Assembly (NCBI GenBank): GCA_944381935.1 | Contig: CALWMN010000004.1 | Coordinates: 1 to 64,000, forward strand | Length of the DNA: 64,000 nt | Direction of reading: 5' to 3' | From: an uncultured Mediterraneibacter sp. | Lineage (GTDB): Bacteria > Bacillota > Clostridia > Lachnospirales > Lachnospiraceae | In this document: piece by piece, positions 35,305 to 43,526 of the stretch | Numbering within the stretch: position 1 is the first letter of the stretch | Layout of the letters: each line of letters begins with the position of its first letter | Made by a program: the position numbers and the translations under genes | Notes under the pieces: generated by a model | What the model saw: the letters and a program-made list of their open reading frames with translations, nothing else | Database searches by the model: none | Told to the model about the DNA's origin: nothing

Positions 35305-36278
35305 TTCACCTTCTCCAGCATCACTTCCACAACGCCTCCGCAGACCATTCCCTCATCTTCAGCCGCATCTGCCGTCATGTCGACGGTACAGATCTGAAAT
35401 TCATCAGCTTTATCCCTCATCATAAGCAGCGCTCTTTGGATCACTTCGCTCTCCACGCATCCGCCGCCTATCGTATCCGCCGTGGCGCCGTCCTCCCTTA
35501 TGAGCATCTTTGTGCCGATGCTCCTGGGGGCAGAGCCTTTCCTGGAAATGATCGTGGCGACCACCTTCTCTTTTCCATCCTCCGCAAAAAGCATCTCCTG
35601 CAGCTCCTTTGAATAGCCGCATCCTTTCTCCCTGCTGTTTTTCACCTGTATGATCTCTGCCATAACAGAGACGGCGATCTCCTCCGGGGTCTCAGCGCCG
35701 ATCGCAAGGCCGATGGGCGTATATACCCCATCTAGCGCCCCGCGGCTGATCCCGCTCTTTTCAAGCTGGTCCTTCACAATCGCAGCACGCCTTTTGCTTC
35801 CCATCATCCCCACATATGCCCGCGGTTTATGCAGGATGCCCTCAAGGCATATCCTGTCGTATCGGTGCCCTCTTGTGACAATCACAAACCAGGAGTCCAA
35901 GTCCCCTTTGATCTGTTCGATGCCGGCTTCAAAAGGCTCGCAGATCACGCGGTCCGCTCCTGCCCTCCGGGCATGGTCTGCGAATTTCGGGCGGTCCTCC
36001 AGCACGGTCACAGTAAAGCCGAGCATCTTTCCGATCCGTATGACAGGCATGGATACGTGCCCTGCCCCGCACAGGATCAGCTTCGGGGAGCGCCCGATGC
36101 GTTCACGGAAAACGCGGTCGGCCTGACCCGGCATTTCCGCATCCGCCTTTTCCTTTTCCGGTTCAGTGACCAGGCGCTTTTTTCCGGCATGCTCCCCGCT
36201 CAGGACAGTCTCGGACCAGATGTCGCCCGAAGCGGAAGAAAGCGCCTCCTTAAGCTGAGAATAAAAACCCTCTCCCAT
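35301..36278 (-). CDS. XdhC/CoxI-family molybdenum hydroxylase accessory protein
   Basis: This 325-residue protein is an XdhC-type factor that helps insert or sulphurate the molybdenum cofactor of xanthine dehydrogenase-like enzymes. ATG 36278 follows AGGAGGAG. The Rossmann domain comes first (KLILCGAGHVSMPVIRIGKM near residue 66; YVGMMGSKRRAAIVKDQLEK near 155), and the CoxI-like domain with its cysteine motif comes last (ISRKGSAPRSIGTKMLI; TIGGGCVESEVI near 275; EGMVCGGVVEVML). The usual order is the reverse. It overlaps guaD by four bases and follows the molybdopterin-binding gene by eight. Confidence 0.88.
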   Translation of the reverse strand: MGEGFYSQLKEALSSASGDIWSETVLSGEHAGKKRLVTEPEKEKADAEMPGQADRVFRERIGRSPKLILCGAGHVSMPVIRIGKMLGFTVTVLEDRPKFADHARRAGADRVICEPFEAGIEQIKGDLDSWFVIVTRGHRYDRICLEGILHKPRAYVGMMGSKRRAAIVKDQLEKSGISRGALDGVYTPIGLAIGAETPEEIAVSVMAEIIQVKNSREKGCGYSKELQEMLFAEDGKEKVVATIISRKGSAPRSIGTKMLIREDGATADTIGGGCVESEVIQRALLMMRDKADEFQICTVDMTADAAEDEGMVCGGVVEVMLEKVK

Positions 36279-36286
36279 CTCTCCTC

Positions 36287-37303
36287 CTATTTCCCGAATC
36301 CACAGTTTGGAAATGTACATACCTCACAGTTTAGGCACAATCCGCCTTCTCCCATGACGGAAAAATCCTCCCGGCACAGCCGCTCTCCTGCCACAATCCG
36401 GGGCAGCACGAGGTCAAAGATCGTCCTCTTTGAGTACATGACACATCCCGGCAGTCCCATCACAGGCACGTCTTTTGCATATGCCAGCATGAACATGGCT
36501 CCGGGCAGCACGGGCGCGCCGTATGTGATCACTTCATCTGCCACATTCCTGATGGCAAGGGGCGTCCTGTCGTCCGGGTCAACGCTCATTCCCCCTGTGC
36601 ACACGACCATGTCGGCTCCCTTATCTATCCAGCTCTGTATGGATGACGTCACCATCCCCGGGTCATCGCTGCAAAGTGTATCTCCCATCACGTCCACGCC
36701 GGACTCCTGAAGCTTTTCCCTTACCACCGGCGTAAACTGATCCTGTATCCTGCCGTGATACACTTCGTTTCCTGTAGTCACGATACCGGCTTTCATCTTC
36801 CCAAACGGAAGCAGGCGAAAAATCGGCTCATCCCCGCAGATTTCTTTTACCCGGTCCATTTTTTCCTGCTCGATGACAAGGGGCACCACTCTCATGCCGA
36901 CGATCTTGTCCCCCTTCCTGACCGGGAAGTTCCCGTGGCGGGACGCCAGTACCATCTGCCCCATTGCGTTGGCTGCGTCGAGTTTCTCACGGTCAATCTT
37001 CAGAAGGCCGTCACACTCTGCCGTAAGCTCGATCTTGCCCTCCTTCACATCGGACGCCTTCATAAATTTGCCCTGGCAGACCTGGCGCAGGATGTCTGCC
37101 GCGTCGTTTTCGTGGAGCATCCCTTCCTGCTTCTCCCACACATACAGGTTCTCTTTCCCCACCGAGAGAAGCACAGGGATGTCCTCTTCCCGCACGACGT
37201 GCCCCTTCCTGAACACCGCGTCTTTCGTCACGCCCGGGATGATCTGCGTAATATCGTGGCAGAGCACGCTTCCGACCGCATCTTCTGTTTTGATCAGTTT
37301 CAT
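36287..37303 (-). CDS. Molybdopterin-binding protein (MoeA/MoaB-like)
   Basis: This 338-residue protein has a MoeA-like N-terminal part (AVGSVLCHDITQIIPG; FRKGHVVREEDIPVLLSVG) and a MoaB/Mog-type molybdopterin-binding domain (VTTGNEVYHGRIQDQFTPVV near residue 176; GADMVVCTGGMSVDPDD near 235; VMGLPGCVMYSKRT near 283). The tail LCLNCEVCTFPNCGFGK is cysteine-rich (C-x2-C-x2-C-x4-C) and may bind a metal. It probably serves molybdenum cofactor handling for a purine or related hydroxylase together with the adjacent XdhC. Confidence 0.88.
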   Translation of the reverse strand: MKLIKTEDAVGSVLCHDITQIIPGVTKDAVFRKGHVVREEDIPVLLSVGKENLYVWEKQEGMLHENDAADILRQVCQGKFMKASDVKEGKIELTAECDGLLKIDREKLDAANAMGQMVLASRHGNFPVRKGDKIVGMRVVPLVIEQEKMDRVKEICGDEPIFRLLPFGKMKAGIVTTGNEVYHGRIQDQFTPVVREKLQESGVDVMGDTLCSDDPGMVTSSIQSWIDKGADMVVCTGGMSVDPDDRTPLAIRNVADEVITYGAPVLPGAMFMLAYAKDVPVMGLPGCVMYSKRTIFDLVLPRIVAGERLCREDFSVMGEGGLCLNCEVCTFPNCGFGK

Positions 37304-37309
37304 TCGTAT

Positions 37310-39259
37310 CTATCTCCTTTTTGCTCTTTCGGTCTCTCCCTCTTTCAGAGAAATATTCCCCATATCTTTTAGCCAGGCTGCCACGCATGCGTCGCTCGGC
37401 ATACGCCAGTCCCCCCTGGGCGAGAGCGCGACCGTACCGATCTTAGGTCCGTCGGGCAGGCAGGAGCGCTTGAACTGCTGGGAGAAAAATCTCCGGCAGA
37501 ATGTCTCCAGCCATTTTAAGACCGTTACCTTATCATATTCTCCCTCAAAGGTCTGTGCCGCAATGCGGAAGATCTTGCTCGGCTCATACCCGAAACGCAG
37601 CATATAGTACAGGAAGAAGTCGTGCAGCTCATAAGGTCCTACCAGATCTTCCGTCCTCTGTGCAATGTCCCCGTCTTTCGGCGGGAGCAGCTCCGGGCTG
37701 ACCGGGGTATCCAGCACATCGTAAAGCACCTTTTTCAGCGTTTCATCCTCCGCCTTGTCCGCGGCATATTTTACCAGATGCCGTACCAGAGTTTTCGGGA
37801 CAGACGCATTGACCCCGTACATGGACATATGGTCGCCATTGTAAGTCGCCCAGCCAAGCGCCAGCTCCGACATATCCCCGGTTCCGACCACCATGCCCCA
37901 TGTCCTGTTCGCAAGGTCCATCAGTACCTGGGTCCGTTCCCTTGCCTGCGCATTTTCATAAGTGACGCTGTGGTCCTCCGGGTCCTGCCCGATATCACGG
38001 AAATGGATCTTTACCGCATCCTTTATCGGCACTTCTTTCAGGGTCGCCCCCATCTGTCTTGCCATCTCGCATGCATTCTGGTAAGTCCGGTCCGTCGTCC
38101 CGAAGCACGGCATGGTGACGGCAAGGATATCCTTCTTATCCTTCCCGAGCATATCGAACGCCCTGGCTGTCACGAGCAGGGCCAGAGTGGAGTCCAGTCC
38201 GCCCGAGATCCCCACGACTGCCGTCCTGGCATTCGTATGCGCCAGGCGCTTTTTCAGCCCCATCGCCTGTATGGTCAGAATCTCCTCGCAGCGCTGCGCC
38301 CTTTCCTGTTCATCCGAGGGGACAAACGGCTTTTTCGGAAATGTCCTGGTAAGCACTGTCTTCTGGCTTTCGATATAGAACGGCACTCTGACGAGCGTCC
38401 TCAATTCCGGTGGCTGAAACGTTGTGTTCTTTCTGCGCTCCCCCACGATCCTTCTGATATCCAGTTCCGAATAAAGAATCTCATTGTGATACCGGCGCGA
38501 CTCTTTGAGGATCGCCCCGTTCTCTGCAATGAGATTGTGCCCGCCGAACACAAGGTCCGTCGTGGACTCCCCTTCTCCTGCATTCGCATAGATATATCCG
38601 GCGATCAGCCTGGCAGACTGCCCTGCGATCAGCTCCCTCCTGTAGGCATCCTTCCCGATCGTCTCGTCGCTGGCAGAGCAGTTGACGATCACCGTCGCCC
38701 CCTCAAGTGCAGCTCCAATGCTGGGCGGAACGGGAGACCACACATCCTCGCAGATTTCCGCTGCGACGATGAGATGGTCCATCCCGGTCGCCTCAAACAG
38801 GATCCGGGGTCCAAACGGGATCTGATCCCCATCGAAGGAAAGATACCTTGCCGCCTCCGGTCCGGGCGTGAACTGGCGCATCTCATAAAATTCCGCATAG
38901 TTCGGGAGAAAGGTCTTTGTCGTAAGCCCCAGCACCTTCCCCCTGTTAAGTGCCGCCGCCACGTTATAAAGCTTCCCCTCTATGTCAAGCGGCGCCCCGA
39001 CAAACGCCAGAATATCCTTATCTGCCGTATAATCCGCAAGCTCCAGCAGAGACTTTTTTGCCGCTTCCAGCAGCACGTCATGGGTAAACAGGTCGCCGCA
39101 TGTATAGCCTGTTACACACAGTTCCGGAAACACGATGATTTTCGCTCCGTTTTCGCACGCCTGATGGATCCCTTCTTTTATCTTCTTTGTATTGTATGCC
39201 ACGTCTGCCACACGTATCCTGGGTGTCGCGGCAGCCACTTTCACAAATCCATGCTCCAT
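37310..39259 (-). CDS. nadE: Glutamine-dependent NAD+ synthase
   Basis: This 649-residue enzyme makes NAD+ from deamido-NAD+. The N-terminal nitrilase-type glutaminase (residues 1-300) shows the catalytic Glu in IIVFPELCVTGYTC and Cys in VAAEICEDVWSP near 172. The C-terminal synthase has the PP-loop VVGISGGLDSTLALLV near 347, TMPCFGTTDRTYQNA, and VVGTGDMSELALGW near 462. It lies six bases upstream of the molybdopterin gene and 18 after hslO, so it leads into the molybdenum/purine genes. Confidence 0.95.
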   Translation of the reverse strand: MEHGFVKVAAATPRIRVADVAYNTKKIKEGIHQACENGAKIIVFPELCVTGYTCGDLFTHDVLLEAAKKSLLELADYTADKDILAFVGAPLDIEGKLYNVAAALNRGKVLGLTTKTFLPNYAEFYEMRQFTPGPEAARYLSFDGDQIPFGPRILFEATGMDHLIVAAEICEDVWSPVPPSIGAALEGATVIVNCSASDETIGKDAYRRELIAGQSARLIAGYIYANAGEGESTTDLVFGGHNLIAENGAILKESRRYHNEILYSELDIRRIVGERRKNTTFQPPELRTLVRVPFYIESQKTVLTRTFPKKPFVPSDEQERAQRCEEILTIQAMGLKKRLAHTNARTAVVGISGGLDSTLALLVTARAFDMLGKDKKDILAVTMPCFGTTDRTYQNACEMARQMGATLKEVPIKDAVKIHFRDIGQDPEDHSVTYENAQARERTQVLMDLANRTWGMVVGTGDMSELALGWATYNGDHMSMYGVNASVPKTLVRHLVKYAADKAEDETLKKVLYDVLDTPVSPELLPPKDGDIAQRTEDLVGPYELHDFFLYYMLRFGYEPSKIFRIAAQTFEGEYDKVTVLKWLETFCRRFFSQQFKRSCLPDGPKIGTVALSPRGDWRMPSDACVAAWLKDMGNISLKEGETERAKRR

Positions 39260-39277
39260 ATCCTCTCTCCGCCTTCC

Positions 39278-40153
39278 TTATTTGCTCTTTTTTAACAGTT
39301 CCTTCAATTCATCCACCGTATACCGATATGCCGTATTGCAGAAATGGCATTTCACCTCAATGTCCTCTCCGTCATCAATCATGGACCGGATCTCCTTTTT
39401 CCCGATACTGATGATTGCCTTCTCAATCTTTTTCCTGGAACAGTTGCAGGAAAACTCTGCCGGAAGGGTATCTGTAATCTCAACGTCCAGTCCCTCCAGC
39501 ACCTGCCCCAGCATTTCCTCCGGCGTGTGTCCGTTGTCGAGCATCGAAGTCACAGGTCTGATCTGCCTGATATTCTCCTCCAGACGGCCCAGAACCTCAT
39601 CCTCGATAAAGGGCATTACCTGTACGATAAAGCCTCCCGCACATCTGACCGTATTGTCCTTTTCCATCAGCACTCCCAGTCCCACAGAGGACGGGATCTG
39701 CTCTGACGTTGCAAAATAATAGGTCAGGTCCTCTGCAATCTCTCCGGTCTGCAGGATTGTCTGCCCCGAGTATGGTTCCTTCAGTCCCATATCCTTGATC
39801 ACATTCAGGACCCCCTGACCGAGAGCGCCTCCCACATCCAGCTTGCCGTTTTTCGGCGGCAGGATCACGTCAGGATTGTGGACATATCCCTTGACATGCC
39901 CCCTGCTGTCAGACGTCACGGTCAGTCCGCCGATGGGGCCGCTGCACTTGATCTGTATGGTCAGAAGGTCCTCCTCATTTTTCATCATACTTCCCATAAT
40001 GACGCCTCCGGTGAGAAGCCTCCCCAGAGCTGCCGTCGCAACCGGGCTGGTATTGTGCCTCTCCCTTGCCTCCTCCACAAGGTCTGTCGTCACCGCGGCA
40101 AAGGCACGGACCTGTGATCCTGCCGCCGATGCTCTTACAATATAATCACTCAT
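39278..40153 (-). CDS. hslO: Redox-regulated chaperone Hsp33
   Basis: This 291-residue cytoplasmic chaperone is activated by oxidation. The zinc/redox-switch cysteines are visible near the C-terminus as FSCNCSRKKIEKAI (C-x-C, residue about 235) and KCHFCNTAYRY (C-x2-C, about 268). The N-terminal core has AAGSQVRAFAAVTTDLVEEA and HNTSPVATAALGRLL. ATG at 40153 follows GAGGAG. It heads the run into nadE. Confidence 0.95.
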   Translation of the reverse strand: MSDYIVRASAAGSQVRAFAAVTTDLVEEARERHNTSPVATAALGRLLTGGVIMGSMMKNEEDLLTIQIKCSGPIGGLTVTSDSRGHVKGYVHNPDVILPPKNGKLDVGGALGQGVLNVIKDMGLKEPYSGQTILQTGEIAEDLTYYFATSEQIPSSVGLGVLMEKDNTVRCAGGFIVQVMPFIEDEVLGRLEENIRQIRPVTSMLDNGHTPEEMLGQVLEGLDVEITDTLPAEFSCNCSRKKIEKAIISIGKKEIRSMIDDGEDIEVKCHFCNTAYRYTVDELKELLKKSK

Positions 40154-40189
40154 CTCTTCTTCTCTCCTCAGTTATCTTATTATACCCGC

Positions 40190-40978
40190 TTATCTTATGC
40201 ACTGTCCTGCTTTACCGGATTCCCTTGCGATAAAGCAGACCCTCTCGCTCTTCTTCCCTGGAGCATTGCGCGTGAAGGCATCGTATGCCGCCACAAATTC
40301 CAACCCCGACGCTCCGATGATTCCCTGCATCTCTTCTACCGTATAGCCGCGCTGATAATGGGTCTCCTGATATTTGCGGTAGACCTCGCCCCTTTCGTCC
40401 GAGCATTCTTCGTCTTTGATAAACAGAGTCAGATCGTATTCATTGATCTTTTCATCCTCATAGTAGCTGTTGTCCCATATAAAGCTGCACTCTCCCCGGT
40501 CTTCTGCGATCACACAGTCGCCCAGGATCTCCCTGTATTTGTATTCCGTATTGAAGTCAAAGAGAAAGATCCCTCCCGGATCCAGATAATTGTTCACGAG
40601 CCGGAACACTTCTGCCAGTTCCTTCGGGTCCGTGATATAGTTCAGCGAATCGCAGACACTCACAACAGCTTTCACTGTCCCATACAGTTCAAACTCCCGC
40701 ATGTCCTGCAGCAGATACAGGATGTCATGGCCTGACGCCATCCTCTTCTCCACTGCAAGTTCCAGCATATCTTCTGCGTTATCCACTCCAATCATATCAT
40801 ACCCATAACCGGAGAGGATCTCCGTCATATTCCCCGTGCCGCAGCCAAGCTCAAGCACCACGCCGTCATTCACGCCATATTCCCTGAGCAGGCCGCAGAG
40901 GTATTCCCCCCATTCCCCATAGGGGACATTATCCATAAAAGTATCGTACACACGGGCAAATCCGGTATATGTCTCCAT
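40190..40978 (-). CDS. Class I SAM-dependent methyltransferase
   Basis: This 262-residue enzyme has a Rossmann methyltransferase fold: VVLELGCGTGNMTEILSGYG near residue 40 is motif I, MIGVDNAEDMLELAVEK follows, and YLLQDMREFEL and GGIFLFDFNTEYKY are later motifs. The target is unknown. ATG 40978 is chosen because GGAGGTG stands just upstream. It is divergent from the OPT transporter; a strong cre-like sequence lies in its 5' untranslated region. Confidence 0.88.
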   Translation of the reverse strand: METYTGFARVYDTFMDNVPYGEWGEYLCGLLREYGVNDGVVLELGCGTGNMTEILSGYGYDMIGVDNAEDMLELAVEKRMASGHDILYLLQDMREFELYGTVKAVVSVCDSLNYITDPKELAEVFRLVNNYLDPGGIFLFDFNTEYKYREILGDCVIAEDRGECSFIWDNSYYEDEKINEYDLTLFIKDEECSDERGEVYRKYQETHYQRGYTVEEMQGIIGASGLEFVAAYDAFTRNAPGKKSERVCFIARESGKAGQCIR

Positions 40979-40990
40979 TTTGGCACCTCC

Positions 40991-41004
40991 TGTAAACGTT
41001 AGTT
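40991..41004. promoter_or_regulatory. Cre-like site upstream of the methyltransferase
   Basis: TGTAAACGTTAGTT matches the cre consensus TGWAARCGYTWNCW at 13 of 14 positions. It overlaps a possible -10 (TTAAACT) of the methyltransferase gene, where CcpA would repress. Confidence 0.4.
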
Positions 41005-41147
41005 TAACACATTTTAGAAAACTTGACACTATAAATATAGAAATTCAAATTTGTCCTTTCTTTTATATACACAAAATGTTATAATTTTGTTTGTCACGCT
41101 ATTGTTAAGAAAGTGTTAAGACAAAACAAAAGAAAGGAATGAATACA

Positions 41148-43028
41148 ATGGACAATAACAAGTCTGAATTTAAGCCGTATATTCCGGCGAATAAAATCGT
41201 CCCGGAATTTACGGTCACTTCTCTCCTGATTGGAATCATTATGGCAATCGTATTCGGAGCGGCGAACGCATATCTCGGGCTTCTCGTAGGTATGACGATC
41301 TCCGCCTCCATTCCGGCTGCCGTAATCTCGATGGGAATCATCCGCGTGGTTCTCCGCAGGGACTCCATTCTTGAGAACAATCTCGTGCAGACCATCGGAT
41401 CAGCCGGTGAGTCTGTCGCCGCAGGAGCGATCTTCACACTCCCTGCCCTGTTCTTATGGGCGGAAGAGGGGAAAATCGAATTTCCCAGCATCCTGACCAT
41501 CTTTCTGATCGCCCTCTTCGGCGGTATCCTCGGCGTATGCTTCATGGTTCCGCTGCGCCAGGCTCTAATCGTGGAAGAGCATGGCACGCTTCCCTTCCCG
41601 GAAGGAACGGCATGTGCGGAAGTCCTTCTCGCAGGCGAGGAAGGGGGCTCTAAGGCGGGAACCGTGTTTGCCGGTCTTGGAATCTCTGCCGTCTATAAAT
41701 TCATCGCAGACGGGCTCAAGCTTTTCCCGAGTGAGATCGGTTATGTATTCAAAGGGTATGCCGGTTCCCAGATCGGAATCCAGGTACTTCCCTCCCTCGC
41801 AGGCGTGGGATATATCTGTGGTCCGAAGATTGCCAGCTACATGCTGGCAGGCGGTACATTGAGCTGGCTTGTGATCATGCCGCTCATCGCCCTGTTCGGC
41901 GGGGACGCTGTGATCTTTCCGGGTGAACTTGCGATTTCTGCCATGACTCCGTCAGACTTATGGAGCAATTATATCAAGTATATTGGCGCTGGCGCGGTGG
42001 CAGCAGGAGGAATGATCAGCCTGATCAAAACCTTCCCTTTGATCATCCGCACATTCAAACAGGCGATGAAAAGCATGTCCCAAAAGCATGCAAACAAAAA
42101 TGTGCTCCGCACAGAGGAAGATCTTCCAATGCCTCTGCTGCTTGTCGTCATTCTTGTCATTGCAGCTTTAATCTGGATCATCCCGACCTTCCCGGTTAAT
42201 CCCATAGGTGCACTGATCGTCGTGATCTTCGGATTCTTCTTCGCATCTGTGTCCTCCCGCATGGTCGGACTGATCGGCTCTTCCAACAACCCGGTATCCG
42301 GTATGGCGATCGCTACGCTCATCATTGCCACACTGGTCCTCAAAGCCACGGGAACCGGCGGAACGACCGGCATGATAGGAGCCATCGCGATCGGCGGCAT
42401 TATCTGTATCGTAGCGGCGATTGCCGGAGATACCTCCCAGGACCTCAAGACCGGATTTATCGTCGGCGCCACGCCAAAGAAACAGCAGATCGGCGAGATG
42501 GTCGGCGTACTCGTCTCTGCCGCTGCAATCGGATTTGTCCTTTACCTGCTGAATGAAGCCTGGGGATACGGCACGGAGCATATCCCCGCTGCACAGGCCA
42601 CTATGATGAAAATGCTTGTGGAAGGAATCATGAATGCAGAACTGCCGTGGGCACTGATCCTGGCAGGGGTCTTCATCGCGGTTGTCGCTGAGATCCTGAA
42701 GATTCCGGTCATGCCGTTTGCTGTCGGTATGTATCTGCCGTTCAGCCTAAGCGCGGGAATCATGGCAGGAGGCGTTGTGCGCTTTATCGTTGAGCGCGTC
42801 AAAGGAAGCGACCAGGAAAAGAAAGAACGCACAGACCGCGGCGTCCTCTTCACATCCGGGCTTATCGCCGGAGAAGGTATCATGGGCATCGTGCTGGCGA
42901 TCCTTGCGGTCGCCAATGTCGCAGGCGTGATTGCACTTCCGTTCTCACTGCCGCAGATCGGAAGCCTGGTCATCTTCATTGCACTGCTCTTTTTCCTGTA
43001 CAGACTGTGCATGAAAAAAGGGAAATAA
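41148..43028 (+). CDS. Oligopeptide transporter, OPT family
   Basis: This 626-residue membrane protein has about fifteen hydrophobic segments. OPT-family marks are PEFTVTSLLIGIIMAIVFGA near residue 17, YLGLLVGMTISASIPAAVIS, ENNLVQTIGSAGESVAAGAI near 80 (signature NxxQTxxSAGE), and PFPEGTACAEVL near 145. It imports small peptides or metal-peptide complexes with protons. ATG 41148 gives ten bases from AAAGG; ATG 41139 would be too close. A PqqD-like gene follows after a terminator. Confidence 0.92.
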   Translation: MDNNKSEFKPYIPANKIVPEFTVTSLLIGIIMAIVFGAANAYLGLLVGMTISASIPAAVISMGIIRVVLRRDSILENNLVQTIGSAGESVAAGAIFTLPALFLWAEEGKIEFPSILTIFLIALFGGILGVCFMVPLRQALIVEEHGTLPFPEGTACAEVLLAGEEGGSKAGTVFAGLGISAVYKFIADGLKLFPSEIGYVFKGYAGSQIGIQVLPSLAGVGYICGPKIASYMLAGGTLSWLVIMPLIALFGGDAVIFPGELAISAMTPSDLWSNYIKYIGAGAVAAGGMISLIKTFPLIIRTFKQAMKSMSQKHANKNVLRTEEDLPMPLLLVVILVIAALIWIIPTFPVNPIGALIVVIFGFFFASVSSRMVGLIGSSNNPVSGMAIATLIIATLVLKATGTGGTTGMIGAIAIGGIICIVAAIAGDTSQDLKTGFIVGATPKKQQIGEMVGVLVSAAAIGFVLYLLNEAWGYGTEHIPAAQATMMKMLVEGIMNAELPWALILAGVFIAVVAEILKIPVMPFAVGMYLPFSLSAGIMAGGVVRFIVERVKGSDQEKKERTDRGVLFTSGLIAGEGIMGIVLAILAVANVAGVIALPFSLPQIGSLVIFIALLFFLYRLCMKKGK

Positions 43029-43047
43029 ACAGACCGTTTACAGGAAG

Positions 43048-43077
43048 CAGCCTGCCTGTTGGCAGGCTGTTTCTTTT
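43048..43077 (+). terminator. Terminator after the OPT gene
   Basis: CAGCCTGCC pairs perfectly with GGCAGGCTG around TGTT and is followed by TTTCTTTT. Confidence 0.92.
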
Positions 43078-43137
43078 CAGAGCAATGCCTTGTCCATCTA
43101 AAAAGGCACTGACATGAGAAAGGAGAGAAGACAGACC

Positions 43138-43485
43138 ATGAAGAAAAAGCAGGCACAGAATTACCTGGACTATGTCCCGGTCAAAAATCCTGAGATTGAA
43201 TATACGGTCTCGGATAACGGGCGGGTCACTGTCCTGGTCGAATGGAAGGGTTTCTTCCACCGGATCGCCCAGCGCTTCTTCCATCGTCCCAAAACCAGCA
43301 GGATCAGCCTGGACGGTTACGGAAGCTTCGTATGGCTTGCCATAGATGACGAAGCGGACGTGCATCAGCTATCCCAGAAGCTGGAGGAAGCCTATCCGAA
43401 AATGGAAAAATCCCTGTCCCGTCTGATCAAATTCCTGGAGATCCTCCACGACAATCATCTGATCCGCTGGAAAGGGGAAAATTAA
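43138..43485 (+). CDS. PqqD-family protein
   Basis: This 115-residue protein fits the PqqD family of small peptide-binding winged-helix proteins: QNYLDYVPVKNPEIEYTVSD at the N-terminus, RIAQRFFHRPKTSRISLDGY near residue 42, GSFVWLAIDDEADVHQLSQK near 63, and LIKFLEILHDNHLIRW near the end. PqqD proteins normally deliver a ribosomal peptide to a radical SAM enzyme; no such enzyme or precursor peptide is seen nearby, so its partner is unknown. ATG 43138 lies about eleven bases after AAAGGAGAG. Confidence 0.82.
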   Translation: MKKKQAQNYLDYVPVKNPEIEYTVSDNGRVTVLVEWKGFFHRIAQRFFHRPKTSRISLDGYGSFVWLAIDDEADVHQLSQKLEEAYPKMEKSLSRLIKFLEILHDNHLIRWKGEN

Positions 43486-43488
43486 AAC

Positions 43489-43510
43489 GGGGACAGCCTT
43501 TCCTGTCCCC
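43489..43510. terminator. Bidirectional terminator between pqqD-like and dipeptidase genes
   Basis: GGGGACAG pairs with CTGTCCCC around six bases. T-rich sequence follows on both strands (ATTTC plus later T runs on plus; GTTTTAATTTT on minus), fitting two convergent genes. Confidence 0.88.
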
Positions 43511-43526
43511 ATTTCATCTGTTTATT

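Noticed and set aside
37622-39295. A 557-codon plus-strand open frame
   Set aside because: It is antisense to nadE, whose reading frame has complete catalytic motifs. Its own translation has no recognisable domain, and long antisense frames are common at this GC content.
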